Positions 8,601 through 13,625 of a DNA stretch of 14,728 nucleotides are shown piece by piece. The notes below the pieces were generated by a model. That model worked only from the letters and a program-made list of their open reading frames with translations, was not told the DNA's origin and searched no databases. Numbering within the stretch: the first letter of the stretch is position 1; each line of letters begins with the position of its first letter. Origin of the DNA: an uncultured Desulfobulbaceae bacterium (GTDB lineage Bacteria; Desulfobacterota; Desulfobulbia; Desulfobulbales; Desulfobulbaceae). The stretch lies in contig CALZIH010000030.1 in NCBI GenBank assembly GCA_945787305.1, positions 1-14,728 on the forward strand, written 5' to 3'. Position numbers and translations under genes: made by a program.

Positions 8601-8756
8601 GCCATCTCGCTCGGATTCGGCAGCCTGTTTGCCACCTTCATCACCCTGGTTCTGGTCCCTTCACTCTTTCTCATACTTAAAGACATCAAACTGTTATACA
8701 CTTCGAGGCCTTACAATGAAACGGATTACAGGAAAGCGGAACAACAAGACATCTGA
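5619..8756 (+). CDS. RND efflux inner-membrane permease, AcrB-like
   Basis: This proton-driven RND transporter of 1045 residues (AcrB has 1049) has twelve expected membrane segments. TM1 is NILMLVFLLGGLFWG near 24-38. A first large periplasmic loop is followed by the TM2-TM6 block, a second loop, then TM8-TM12 from about 860. The proton-relay aspartates are present as VVDDTIIIGENV in TM4 (Asp406/407). In TM10 the segment reads GVVVNDALVLIDLAN, with Asn-Asp where AcrB has Lys-Asn, so the AcrB lysine is absent; many non-AcrB-type RND permeases share this form. I chose the GTG at 5619 because AAGGA lies at 5604-5608 and the overlap with the adaptor gene is only 8 nt. The TTG at 5583 would extend it by 12 residues without a visible ribosome binding site. 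The substrate cannot be read from the sequence. Confidence 0.93.
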   Translation: MTEQAKPTRSKGAIGWMAANPVAANILMLVFLLGGLFWGLQIKQEVFPEFEIDEVRIRVAYPGASPEEVAEGIILPVEEAIAGLDGISEVRSSAVEGVGSVRVEALRGIDLQQLNLDIKSEVDRITSFPEEAEEPVVTVPVRRRAVISLILYGELPESVLRETAERVRDQLLQDAQITQAELIGEQPLEISIDIAQDTLRSYNLSLQEVAARIRQASLDLPGGTIKASSGQVQLRMKERRNVGNEFGNLPIVTSSDGSQLLLRDIASINDGFAETDTFLTYNNQPAIGIEVFRVGDQGPIEIADAVRHHVNELTATLPAGISVAAVDDRSEIYKQRINLLLKNGYIGLLLIFILLGFFLEPRLAFWVTMGIPVSFLGSLLFLPFFDVSLNMVSLFAFIVSLGIVVDDTIIIGENVYRLRQQGYSTLNAAVKGAREMAVPVTFAVLTNIITFMPLYFVPGVMGKIFRNIPLVVVAVFLISLVEALFVLPAHLGHQKPLTGRIGLTITGWQQRLSNGISNLINTIYTPSLVFCLHFRYITVAAGIAILLITGAYIKSGRMGMTMFPRVESDKAYANFTLPVGAPVEQTAGVQQQLLRAAETIARDNGGEQLVQGMLSQVNGNNCWIKVYLTPPDIRPLSTADFVQKWRKVSGPIPGLENLSFKSNFGGPGSGASLTLELQHRDNLTLRQASSELATVLESFPMVSDIDDGFTRGKEQFDFRLLPAGYHLGLRPETVARQIRSSYYGFEITRQLRGRNEIKIMVRLPEKERNSLRSLETMMIRIPGNGEVPLSTVASITPGRAYTEIERRDGRQVIQLTADVTPPSQTDQVTQSLKADILPGLQSSFPGLAFDFAGKQSDRKESMQALAKGMGTAMLLVYVLLAVVFRSFTQPVIIMTAIPFGTVGAVIGHLLLDYSLSLISFFGIVALSGVVVNDALVLIDLANRKQLKGHNSYSAIVNAAVSRFRPIILTTMTTFFGLLPMIFETSRQARFLIPMAISLGFGSLFATFITLVLVPSLFLILKDIKLLYTSRPYNETDYRKAEQQDI

Positions 8757-8814
8757 AGTTGATTAAAGGTGCATTCCCAATCCTTCATCCGGCTTTCTGA
8801 CGCAAGGGGCAGCT

Positions 8815-8830
8815 AACGGCTGCAGCCGTT
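8815..8830. repeat. Perfect 16-bp palindrome
   Basis: AACGGCTGCAGCCGTT reads the same on both strands. Its centre lies about 183 bp upstream of the predicted sigma-54 transcription start (about 9006). That is within the usual distance for an enhancer bound by a sigma-54 activator, and it may alternatively be part of the RND operon's 3' end. Confidence 0.5.
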
Positions 8831-8864
8831 CTCCCTTGATCCAGAAATTCGACAATTGCTGATC

Positions 8865-8878
8865 ATGTTCGACAACAT
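8865..8878. promoter_or_regulatory. Candidate activator-binding inverted repeat upstream of sigma-54 promoter
   Basis: ATGTT-CGAC-AACAT is a 5-4-5 inverted repeat centred about 134 bp before the predicted transcription start. Sigma-54 promoters need an enhancer-binding activator, usually bound 80-200 bp upstream, and this repeat and the 8815-8830 palindrome are the two best candidates. The assignment is positional only. Confidence 0.3.
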
Positions 8879-8978
8879 CGTCGACCCTCCCCCCATGAAC
8901 AAATGGATCAAGCGTTTGCAAACCCACCTCAACCCGCACAACCATTTGGTATATTTAGCTTTTACATTATATTTGGAT

Positions 8979-8995
8979 TTGGCACTTCCTTTGCT
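8979..8995 (+). promoter_or_regulatory. Sigma-54 (-24/-12) promoter
   Basis: TTGGCAC-TTCCT-TTGCT matches the sigma-54 consensus TGGCAC-N5-TTGCW. The key GG (8981-8982) and GC (8993-8994) are separated by exactly 10 bases. Transcription would start near 9006, leaving a leader of about 54 nt before the ATG at 9060. It is correctly oriented for the EF-hand/ZraP-like gene, and E. coli zraP is itself sigma-54 dependent through ZraR. Confidence 0.85.
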
Positions 8996-9059
8996 TTATA
9001 GAGAGCAACACACAACAACATCCTGAAGACAAACAGAGCAACTCTATGGAGGTACAATC

Positions 9060-9719
9060 ATGAAGATGACAACAACACTGACCGCAGCAATGCTTTTTGG
9101 CGCCCTGAGCCTAAGTGGTGGCTTGCTAGTTGCGGGCGACCTGCCCACACGGGGACCGATTCCCTTTGCCGCGTGGGATGCCGATGGCAATGGCGCAATT
9201 GACGAAAAGGAGTTTACCAATGTTCGTGAACAACGACAGAATGAAAACACAACAGATGGTCGCTTGGGTAAAAACATGGCGTCTGCTCCAACCTTTGCCC
9301 AGATAGACGGCGATAGTGATGGTCAGATCACTGAAGAGGAACTGACGGCCATGCAGCAGCGACAGTTCCACAAACGAGGCATGGGAAGAGGCCATCGTGG
9401 TGGAGACTGCGGAATGAAGCAGGGTCTGGCCCAAGGTTACCAAGCCATGGATGCCGAAACCAAGCAAATCCATGACGCCTTTTGGGCCGACACTGCTGAG
9501 CTGAGAAAAGAAATTGCAATGAAACGTGCTGAAAAAAGAGCTGTCATGCAGTCAGCCGATCCCGATCCGGATCAAGCTGCACAGCTGACCCGTGAACTGC
9601 TTGAACTGCGCAGCCAGATGATGGCCAAGGCCGATGAGGCCGGTATAGATTTCGGACCGGTCGGTGGAAAAGGTTGCGGGAACGGCTGTAAAGGACAGGG
9701 AAACAGAGTTCGTAGATAA
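9060..9719 (+). CDS. Secreted EF-hand protein with ZraP/CpxP-like metal-resistance domain
   Basis: This is a predicted periplasmic protein of 219 residues. A signal peptide spans about 1-26 (hydrophobic core, VAG then DLP). Two canonical EF-hand loops follow: DADGNGAIDEKE at 40-51 and DGDSDGQITEEE at 83-94, with calcium-ligand positions 1, 3, 5, 9 and 12 filled. A linker rich in His, Gly, Arg and Met (about 104-120, with one Cys) leads to a helical region at 126-195. There DPDPDQAAQLTRELLELRSQ resembles the ZraP/Spy/CpxP (Metal_resist) helical repeat. The tail GKGCGNGCKG carries two cysteines. Ribosome binding site GGAGG at 9048-9052 lies 7 nt before the ATG. It has its own sigma-54 promoter and a hairpin terminator, so it is monocistronic. 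The likely role is a metal-binding envelope-stress chaperone or sensor accessory, by analogy with ZraP; which metal binds where is unknown. Confidence 0.85.
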   Translation: MKMTTTLTAAMLFGALSLSGGLLVAGDLPTRGPIPFAAWDADGNGAIDEKEFTNVREQRQNENTTDGRLGKNMASAPTFAQIDGDSDGQITEEELTAMQQRQFHKRGMGRGHRGGDCGMKQGLAQGYQAMDAETKQIHDAFWADTAELRKEIAMKRAEKRAVMQSADPDPDQAAQLTRELLELRSQMMAKADEAGIDFGPVGGKGCGNGCKGQGNRVRR

Positions 9720-9740
9720 TTTTTCCATCTCCTCCCATCT

Positions 9741-9773
9741 CAACCCCGGTCAAATTCAAGCCCTCCGGGGTTG
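9741..9773 (+). terminator. Hairpin terminator after the EF-hand/ZraP-like gene
   Basis: CAACCCCGG (9741-9749) pairs perfectly with CCGGGGTTG (9765-9773) across a 15-nt loop, about 22 nt after the TAA stop. The following sequence, TTATCTTCC, is only moderately U-rich. Confidence 0.65.
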
Positions 9774-9997
9774 TTATCTTCCTCCCTCGATGTATACGAG
9801 ACAGCGCTGTGAGTAGGGGCCATCAAGCTTGCAGCGTTATCCGCTTCTACCCACACCCCACTATCCCGGCTACGACGGTATAGCTTCTTTTCTAACAACC
9901 TCTCTGTACTACGCCCTGGATCATGCTTATAGTATGTTGATTAACGGGCCGTACTATCGCCGCGATCATAGACACACAATACGAGAAGAGGCCAGAG
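9774..9997. other. Intergenic region before the radical SAM gene, little structure
   Basis: About 220 bases without a credible gene. A 10-bp palindrome ACAGCGCTGT lies at 9801-9810. No convincing sigma-70 or sigma-54 promoter was recognised, though the radical SAM gene must start from somewhere here given the terminator at 9741-9773. Confidence 0.5.
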
Positions 9998-11011
9998 ATG
10001 AAAGAGGCAATGTTCTATCAAGCCGGAAAAGGCAATGAGGTTATCTGCGGACTGTGCAATCATCACTGTCACATAAAGGAGGGGAAAAGAGGAATATGCG
10101 GAGTGCGTGAGAACAGGAACGGCACCCTGTTCAGTCTGGTGTATGGTCGACTGATTGCTGAAAACATCGATCCCATCGAAAAAAAACCGTTATTCAATTT
10201 TCTGCCCGGCAGCAAAGCGTTCTCCATCTCAACCGTCGGCTGCAATTTCCGCTGCCTCCACTGTCAGAACTATAACATTTCCCAATACCCGCATGCACAT
10301 GGTGGGGAAATCTCTGGAAAGAATTACACCCCCGAAAGTGTGATCGAAAATGCTGTGCAAACCGGTTGTGCCAGTGTCTGCTACACATACGTCGAGCCGA
10401 CAATCTTTTATGAATTTGCCTACGACTGCGCAATCCTTGCCCATGAACGACAACTGAAAAACGTCTTTGTCAGTAACGGCTATATGACCCCGGAAGTATC
10501 CCGACATCTGGCCCCGGTCCTTGACGGAATCAACATCGATGTCAAAGGATTTACCGACGACTTTTACAAGAAGGTCTGCAAGGCCCGCCTCCAACCGGTT
10601 CTCGATAACGTCCGGCTCATGCATGAACTCGGAGTATGGGTGGAAGTTACCACGCTTCTTATCCCCGGCCTCAACGACTCAGATGATGAGCTGCGCGATA
10701 TTGCCCGGTTCATTTACTCTGTTTCACCGGCCATCCCCTGGCATGTGACCGCCTTCCATCCAACCTATAAAATGATGGACCGGGAACGTACTCCGGTCGC
10801 CACCCTGCGCAAGGCCCGTGATATAGGACAAGCAGAAGGCCTGCACTACGTGTATGAAGGTAATATTCCCGGCGAGGGCGGGGAAAACACCCACTGTCCG
10901 GATTGTGGTACGGAACTGATCAGTCGATTCGGTTTCAGTATCCGACAGATCAAACTGACTGCTGGTCGATGCAGTGATTGTGGCCGGGAAATTGCTGGAG
11001 TGTGGAACTGA
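9998..11011 (+). CDS. amrS: AmmeMemoRadiSam system radical SAM enzyme
   Basis: This radical S-adenosylmethionine protein of 337 residues is related to pyruvate formate-lyase activating enzymes. The iron-sulfur motif CxxxCxxC is at Cys82, Cys86 and Cys89 (GCNFRCLHCQN). An N-terminal Cys motif typical of this family is at Cys17, Cys20, Cys24 and Cys34 (CGLCNHHC...GICGVR). YTYVEPTIFYEF (129-140) and INIDVKGF (178-185) are further markers. A C-terminal zinc-ribbon-like pair follows (Cys300/Cys303 and Cys325/Cys328). In many genomes this enzyme co-occurs with the Memo and AMMECR1 families, neither of which is in this window; the substrate of the system is not established as far as I know. The ATG at 9998 has GAGG 6 nt upstream. 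Its closest neighbour downstream is a MauE-like membrane protein, 79 nt on and probably co-transcribed. Confidence 0.92.
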   Translation: MKEAMFYQAGKGNEVICGLCNHHCHIKEGKRGICGVRENRNGTLFSLVYGRLIAENIDPIEKKPLFNFLPGSKAFSISTVGCNFRCLHCQNYNISQYPHAHGGEISGKNYTPESVIENAVQTGCASVCYTYVEPTIFYEFAYDCAILAHERQLKNVFVSNGYMTPEVSRHLAPVLDGINIDVKGFTDDFYKKVCKARLQPVLDNVRLMHELGVWVEVTTLLIPGLNDSDDELRDIARFIYSVSPAIPWHVTAFHPTYKMMDRERTPVATLRKARDIGQAEGLHYVYEGNIPGEGGENTHCPDCGTELISRFGFSIRQIKLTAGRCSDCGREIAGVWN

Positions 11012-11090
11012 CAACACAATCATTCTTCCATGTTGCCGATGGCCGAAAAACAGAAGACACGTTCGTAAGAACTGAATTTCACTTTGTGTC

Positions 11091-11564
11091 ATGATGAAGA
11101 TTCGAACACTTTTCGGCTCAATCCTAGCCTATCGCGCTGTTCGCATCGCCCTGGCCCTGCTCTTCCTGCTTGCCGGAATGAGCAAACTCTTCCAACTCGA
11201 CATCTTTATTATGATCCTGGAGGTCTATGCAGCAGAAGCGCCCTTCCCTGTCCAACAGGAACTCCTGTTACCCATCGCTCTCTTTATCGGTGTACTGGAA
11301 TGTATCACCGGCATAGGCCTTCTCTTTGACCTGCGGGGATTTTTGCTGCTGACAGCAGCTCAAATACTTATTTTTATAGGTGTCCTCATCTTCGGTATTC
11401 TGTTGGGACTCGATGTTGATTGCGGTTGTTTTGTACTCCATGACCCGGACCAGCCTATACACGACGGCTTACGCCCGGCCCTCTACCGCGACTTCCTCCT
11501 GCTGGCCGCTGTTGGATATCTCTTTCTCTGGAGGAGTTTCTCCTGCAAATCAGAAAAGATATAA
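11091..11564 (+). CDS. MauE/DoxX-family membrane protein
   Basis: This integral inner-membrane protein of 157 residues has four hydrophobic segments (about 16-30, 58-79, 84-107 and 133-147). After the third segment comes VDCGCF (109-114), a Cys pair characteristic of MauE-like members of the DoxX superfamily. In methylamine utilisation MauE supports maturation or disulfide formation in methylamine dehydrogenase, but many relatives occur without that enzyme and are annotated only as redox-associated membrane proteins. No mau genes are visible here. The start is one of two adjacent ATGs (11091, 11094), with no clear ribosome binding site. It may be co-transcribed with the radical SAM gene. The family call is good; the function is open. 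Confidence 0.82.
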   Translation: MMKIRTLFGSILAYRAVRIALALLFLLAGMSKLFQLDIFIMILEVYAAEAPFPVQQELLLPIALFIGVLECITGIGLLFDLRGFLLLTAAQILIFIGVLIFGILLGLDVDCGCFVLHDPDQPIHDGLRPALYRDFLLLAAVGYLFLWRSFSCKSEKI

Positions 11565-11599
11565 CATCATCACAACACTGGTCGCTCTGCATGTAGCAA

Positions 11600-11619
11600 T
11601 TCTTGTGTTTTCTTGTGTT
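11600..11619 (+). repeat. Tandem 10-bp repeat overlapping a promoter
   Basis: TTCTTGTGTT occurs twice head to tail at 11600-11609 and 11610-11619. The second copy contains the -35 element of the promoter called at 11613-11641. A one-turn spacing would put both copies on the same face of the helix. Confidence 0.5.
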
Positions 11620-11641
11620 CATTCCGTCTATTTGTTATACT
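11613..11641 (+). promoter_or_regulatory. Candidate sigma-70 promoter of the binding-protein/receptor genes
   Basis: TTGTGT (11613-11618), a 17-nt spacer and TATACT (11636-11641), preceded by an extended -10 TG. The -10 matches five of six consensus bases, the -35 only three. The predicted start, near 11648, coincides with the first ATG of the next gene. Confidence 0.5.
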
Positions 11642-11647
11642 GTTGAC

Positions 11648-12526
11648 ATGGAAAAAAAGGTACAAATCGCCCTGGGCTCCAGGGCGATTTCGTTATTATT
11701 GCCCAAAAAATTCATCCGGACCACGTTACCCAGCCTGATCTTCCCGCTACTTTTGATCTTCTTAACCTGCCGCCCTCTTCCGCCCGTCCAGGCCTTTGCC
11801 TCGGGGCAACTCGATTTTTTTTATTTCAACCCGGATTCCGTGCAATCAAACTTTTCTCTCCTTACCAGGGGGATGAACCATTTTTTTACCAACAAAGGGT
11901 ATGAGATCCATTTCCAGGCATTTTCTCAACAGGCGGATTTTGACCTCCTGCTGGCGACCCGTAAACCAACCCTAGTCATGGTGCCCGCCTGGTACTATGA
12001 ACAGTATGGAAAAGAAAGAGGGCTAACCCCCTTGTTGACTCCACTCAACGGCAACAAAGCGAATTATACCAAGATACTGCTTGAGCGCTCCAGCACAAGC
12101 TGCAATGGTTATATAGCAGGCAAGACCGTGGCCGTCACCTCGATGGGACCCAATACTGATAAACAGTTGGCAAAGTTTTTCAACAATGGCCGGACCTTTG
12201 ATTTTTCAAGCAGTCACATCATCATCACCCCCAAAGATGCCGACGCCCTCTATGCCTTGGCTCTCGGCCAAGTTGACCTTGCCGTGGTCGGAAAAAATAC
12301 CATTGACCTGATTGGTGCCGCCAATGCAAAAATAGTCTCTATCGTAAAAGAGATTTCACCCTCCAAGCCGGTTCCCATGCCGCTCTTCTGTATACTGGAA
12401 GGAGCAACTAGTAGTGAAGAGGCAGCCCGTATCAGACAGATTTTCCTTTCCATGACCGGCGAGCAGCCTCTACCGGAATTCATGGACATGTTACAGTTTA
12501 ACGGGTGGCAAAATGCGATGCTTTAA
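11648..12526 (+). CDS. PhnD-like periplasmic substrate-binding protein
   Basis: This secreted protein of the phosphate/phosphite/phosphonate-binding (PhnD-like) superfamily has 292 residues from the ATG at 11648. A hydrophobic core (LPSLIFPLLLIFL) and a cleavage site near AFA-SG form the signal peptide. Lobe markers are KPTLVMVPAWYYE, GKTVAVTSMGPNTDKQLAKF, IITPKDADALYALALGQVDL and VVGKNTIDLI. The start is uncertain: neither the ATG (11648) nor the in-frame TTG at 11699 has a visible ribosome binding site. The TTG would give a more normal signal peptide beginning PKKFIRTT (275 residues). A strong hairpin sits between the two. The gene overlaps the next by 14 nt. No permease or ATPase is in view, so it may be an orphan binding protein serving a sensor or the neighbouring receptor's cargo. 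The ligand is unknown. Confidence 0.78.
   Translation: MEKKVQIALGSRAISLLLPKKFIRTTLPSLIFPLLLIFLTCRPLPPVQAFASGQLDFFYFNPDSVQSNFSLLTRGMNHFFTNKGYEIHFQAFSQQADFDLLLATRKPTLVMVPAWYYEQYGKERGLTPLLTPLNGNKANYTKILLERSSTSCNGYIAGKTVAVTSMGPNTDKQLAKFFNNGRTFDFSSSHIIITPKDADALYALALGQVDLAVVGKNTIDLIGAANAKIVSIVKEISPSKPVPMPLFCILEGATSSEEAARIRQIFLSMTGEQPLPEFMDMLQFNGWQNAML
11664..11690 (+). terminator. Perfect 12-bp hairpin, terminator-like, at the 5' end of the PhnD-like gene
   Basis: AAATCGCCCTGG and its exact complement enclose a GCT loop. On the plus strand an A-tract precedes it and the stem continues into TTTCGTTATTATTG, which is U-rich. On the minus strand it is followed by GTACC and seven Ts. It has the form of a bidirectional terminator about 100 nt after the MauE-like gene, yet it lies inside the reading frame if translation starts at 11648. 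Confidence 0.6.
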
Positions 12527-13457
12527 AATAGCGCATATCCTGCTGCTCCTGAGTCTGCTGTCGCTCGTCCCCGGCCCTGTTGCAGCCGGTACCGAAGGTT
12601 GGGTTGCCGTTTTACTCAGTGATTCTGAACCTATTTATGAGCAACCTCTGCAAACTTTCCGCGCAGCCATGACCCGAGAGGTACGCCCATTCAACCTCCA
12701 TGGCGATATCCTTCACAATCCACAGCTGAAATCGAACATTTTTCAGGACCCCCCATCCCTCATCTTTGCCCTTGGTGCAAAAGCTGCCTATACGGCCAAA
12801 CTGTGGACCAAAGACCGGCAGGACATACCGGTGCTCTTTGCCATGGTTCTCAACTGGCAAAAATACACATTGCTAGAGGGCCAGACCAATCTGGCCGGCA
12901 TCAGCTCTGAGGTCAATCCCGGTAATCAATTCCTCAATCTCAGTCTCCTTGCCCCGAGGGTTCGAAGAATAGGCGTTATCTACAGTAATGAACATTCAAA
13001 CCAGATTGTGGCTGAGGCAAGAAAAGCTACCAAAATGCTCGGCCTTGAACTGGTTGAACAGCCCATTAGCTCAAATCGATCTTTTCGACGGAGTTACAAA
13101 AAGCTCTCTTCCAAAGTCGATGGTATCTGGATTCTCAATGACCCGGTGACCTATACCCTGGACAATATGAACTGGCTACAACAACGTTGCCTTCAGGACA
13201 ACCTGATCTGTATCGGCCAGAGTGCCAACCTGGTTGAGGTCGGTATCCTTCTTTCCGTACGAGCCGATATCGGCAACATAGGTGCCCAGGCCGCCTCCAT
13301 GGTGAAAAACATCCTTGATAAAAACCAGTCTCCCACCGCCATAGGGGTCATTGAGCCCCTCGGTACCACCATCAGTGTGAACAAACACACTGCACAACGT
13401 CTCGGCCTCACCCTCAACCAGCAAGCCCTGAACTTGGCCACTGAGATACTGGAGTGA
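12513..13457 (+). CDS. Periplasmic binding protein, ABC_sub_bind family
   Basis: This secreted protein of 314 residues has a signal peptide at about 1-25 (AHILLLLSLLSLV, then VAAG). It resembles the ABC_sub_bind family of type 1 periplasmic binding folds. PPSLIFALGAKAAYTAK (about 75-91), IPVLFAMVLNW, NLAGISSEV, LSLLAPRVRRIGVIYS (about 148-163), VDGIWILNDPVTY and the C-terminal TTISVNKHTAQRLGL match the family pattern. Its ATG lies inside the end of the preceding gene (14-nt overlap) behind a GGGTGG stretch, so the two are translationally coupled. Two different binding-protein folds in tandem with a TonB receptor downstream suggest one transport or sensing function. No membrane component is present here, and the ligand is unknown. 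Confidence 0.82.
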   Translation: MRCFKIAHILLLLSLLSLVPGPVAAGTEGWVAVLLSDSEPIYEQPLQTFRAAMTREVRPFNLHGDILHNPQLKSNIFQDPPSLIFALGAKAAYTAKLWTKDRQDIPVLFAMVLNWQKYTLLEGQTNLAGISSEVNPGNQFLNLSLLAPRVRRIGVIYSNEHSNQIVAEARKATKMLGLELVEQPISSNRSFRRSYKKLSSKVDGIWILNDPVTYTLDNMNWLQQRCLQDNLICIGQSANLVEVGILLSVRADIGNIGAQAASMVKNILDKNQSPTAIGVIEPLGTTISVNKHTAQRLGLTLNQQALNLATEILE

Positions 13458-13467
13458 CGACCAGGAG

Positions 13468-13505
13468 GATTTTCCATTGTTAGCGAGGAAAATCTGTCGA
13501 CAGAT
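13468..13505 (+). repeat. Inverted repeat and 14-bp palindrome after the binding-protein genes
   Basis: GATTTTCC and GGAAAATC flank an 11-nt loop, and a perfect palindrome ATCTGTCGACAGAT follows at 13492-13505. AGCGA (13482-13486) could also pair with TCGCT (13505-13509), so two folds compete. There is no U-tract directly after, so it is a weak terminator candidate or a protein site. Confidence 0.4.
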
Positions 13506-13568
13506 CGCTCATTTCCCTTGGGGCCAAACAATTTTCCCCTTGCCTTCTCCCCCTAATAGGCCATACAC

Positions 13569-13599
13569 TGGACATACAAGTTACCTTGTACGATCTATT
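13569..13599 (+). promoter_or_regulatory. Candidate promoter with a dyad in a 19-bp spacer, before the TonB receptor
   Basis: TGGACA (13569-13574, five of six matches to the -35 consensus) is followed by a 19-bp spacer and TCTATT (13594-13599, four of six). The inverted repeat TACAAG-TTAC-CTTGTA (13575-13590) lies within the spacer. An overlong spacer holding a dyad is the geometry used by MerR-family activators. No MerR gene is in view. Confidence 0.4.
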
Positions 13600-13625
13600 C
13601 GTTTTCAATCGAGGAGAAAAGGGGG

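Larger units (their letters stand above)
8772..9021 (+). pseudogene. Possible decayed ORF of unknown family
   Basis: One plus-strand frame reads a protein-like N-terminal stretch (HSQSFIRLSDARGS), a TAA stop at 8812-8814, then continues open for about 70 codons, including SLDPEIRQLLIMFDNIVDPP and KWIKRLQTHLNPHNH. The minus strand of the same region is also open (8763-8945). No ribosome binding site is visible and I recognise no family. It may be a remnant of a lost gene, or chance openness. It overlaps the regulatory elements of the following gene, which argues against a functional product. Confidence 0.2.
8757..9059. other. Intergenic region between RND operon and EF-hand gene
   Basis: This stretch of about 300 bases contains a perfect 16-bp palindrome (8815-8830), a possible decayed ORF, a 14-bp inverted repeat (8865-8878), a repeated TTCGACAA (8848-8855 and 8868-8875), and the sigma-54 promoter of the next gene (8979-8995). 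No strong terminator for the RND operon is visible. The palindrome could form a stem with a TGCA loop but has no U-tract after it. Confidence 0.6.

Noticed and set aside
8763..8945. 60-codon minus-strand ORF after the RND operon
   Set aside because: It has no family match or ribosome binding site. The opposite strand is equally open, so it was treated with the low-confidence remnant instead.
9046..9063. Five-codon leader ORF overlapping the start of the EF-hand gene (ATGA overlap)
   Set aside because: It uses the ribosome binding site of the real gene as its own coding sequence and has no ribosome binding site itself; probably chance.
9829..10038. 69-codon plus-strand ORF starting at TTG before the radical SAM gene
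   Set aside because: It has no ribosome binding site, matches no family I recognise, and overlaps the well-supported ATG of the radical SAM gene by 41 nt.
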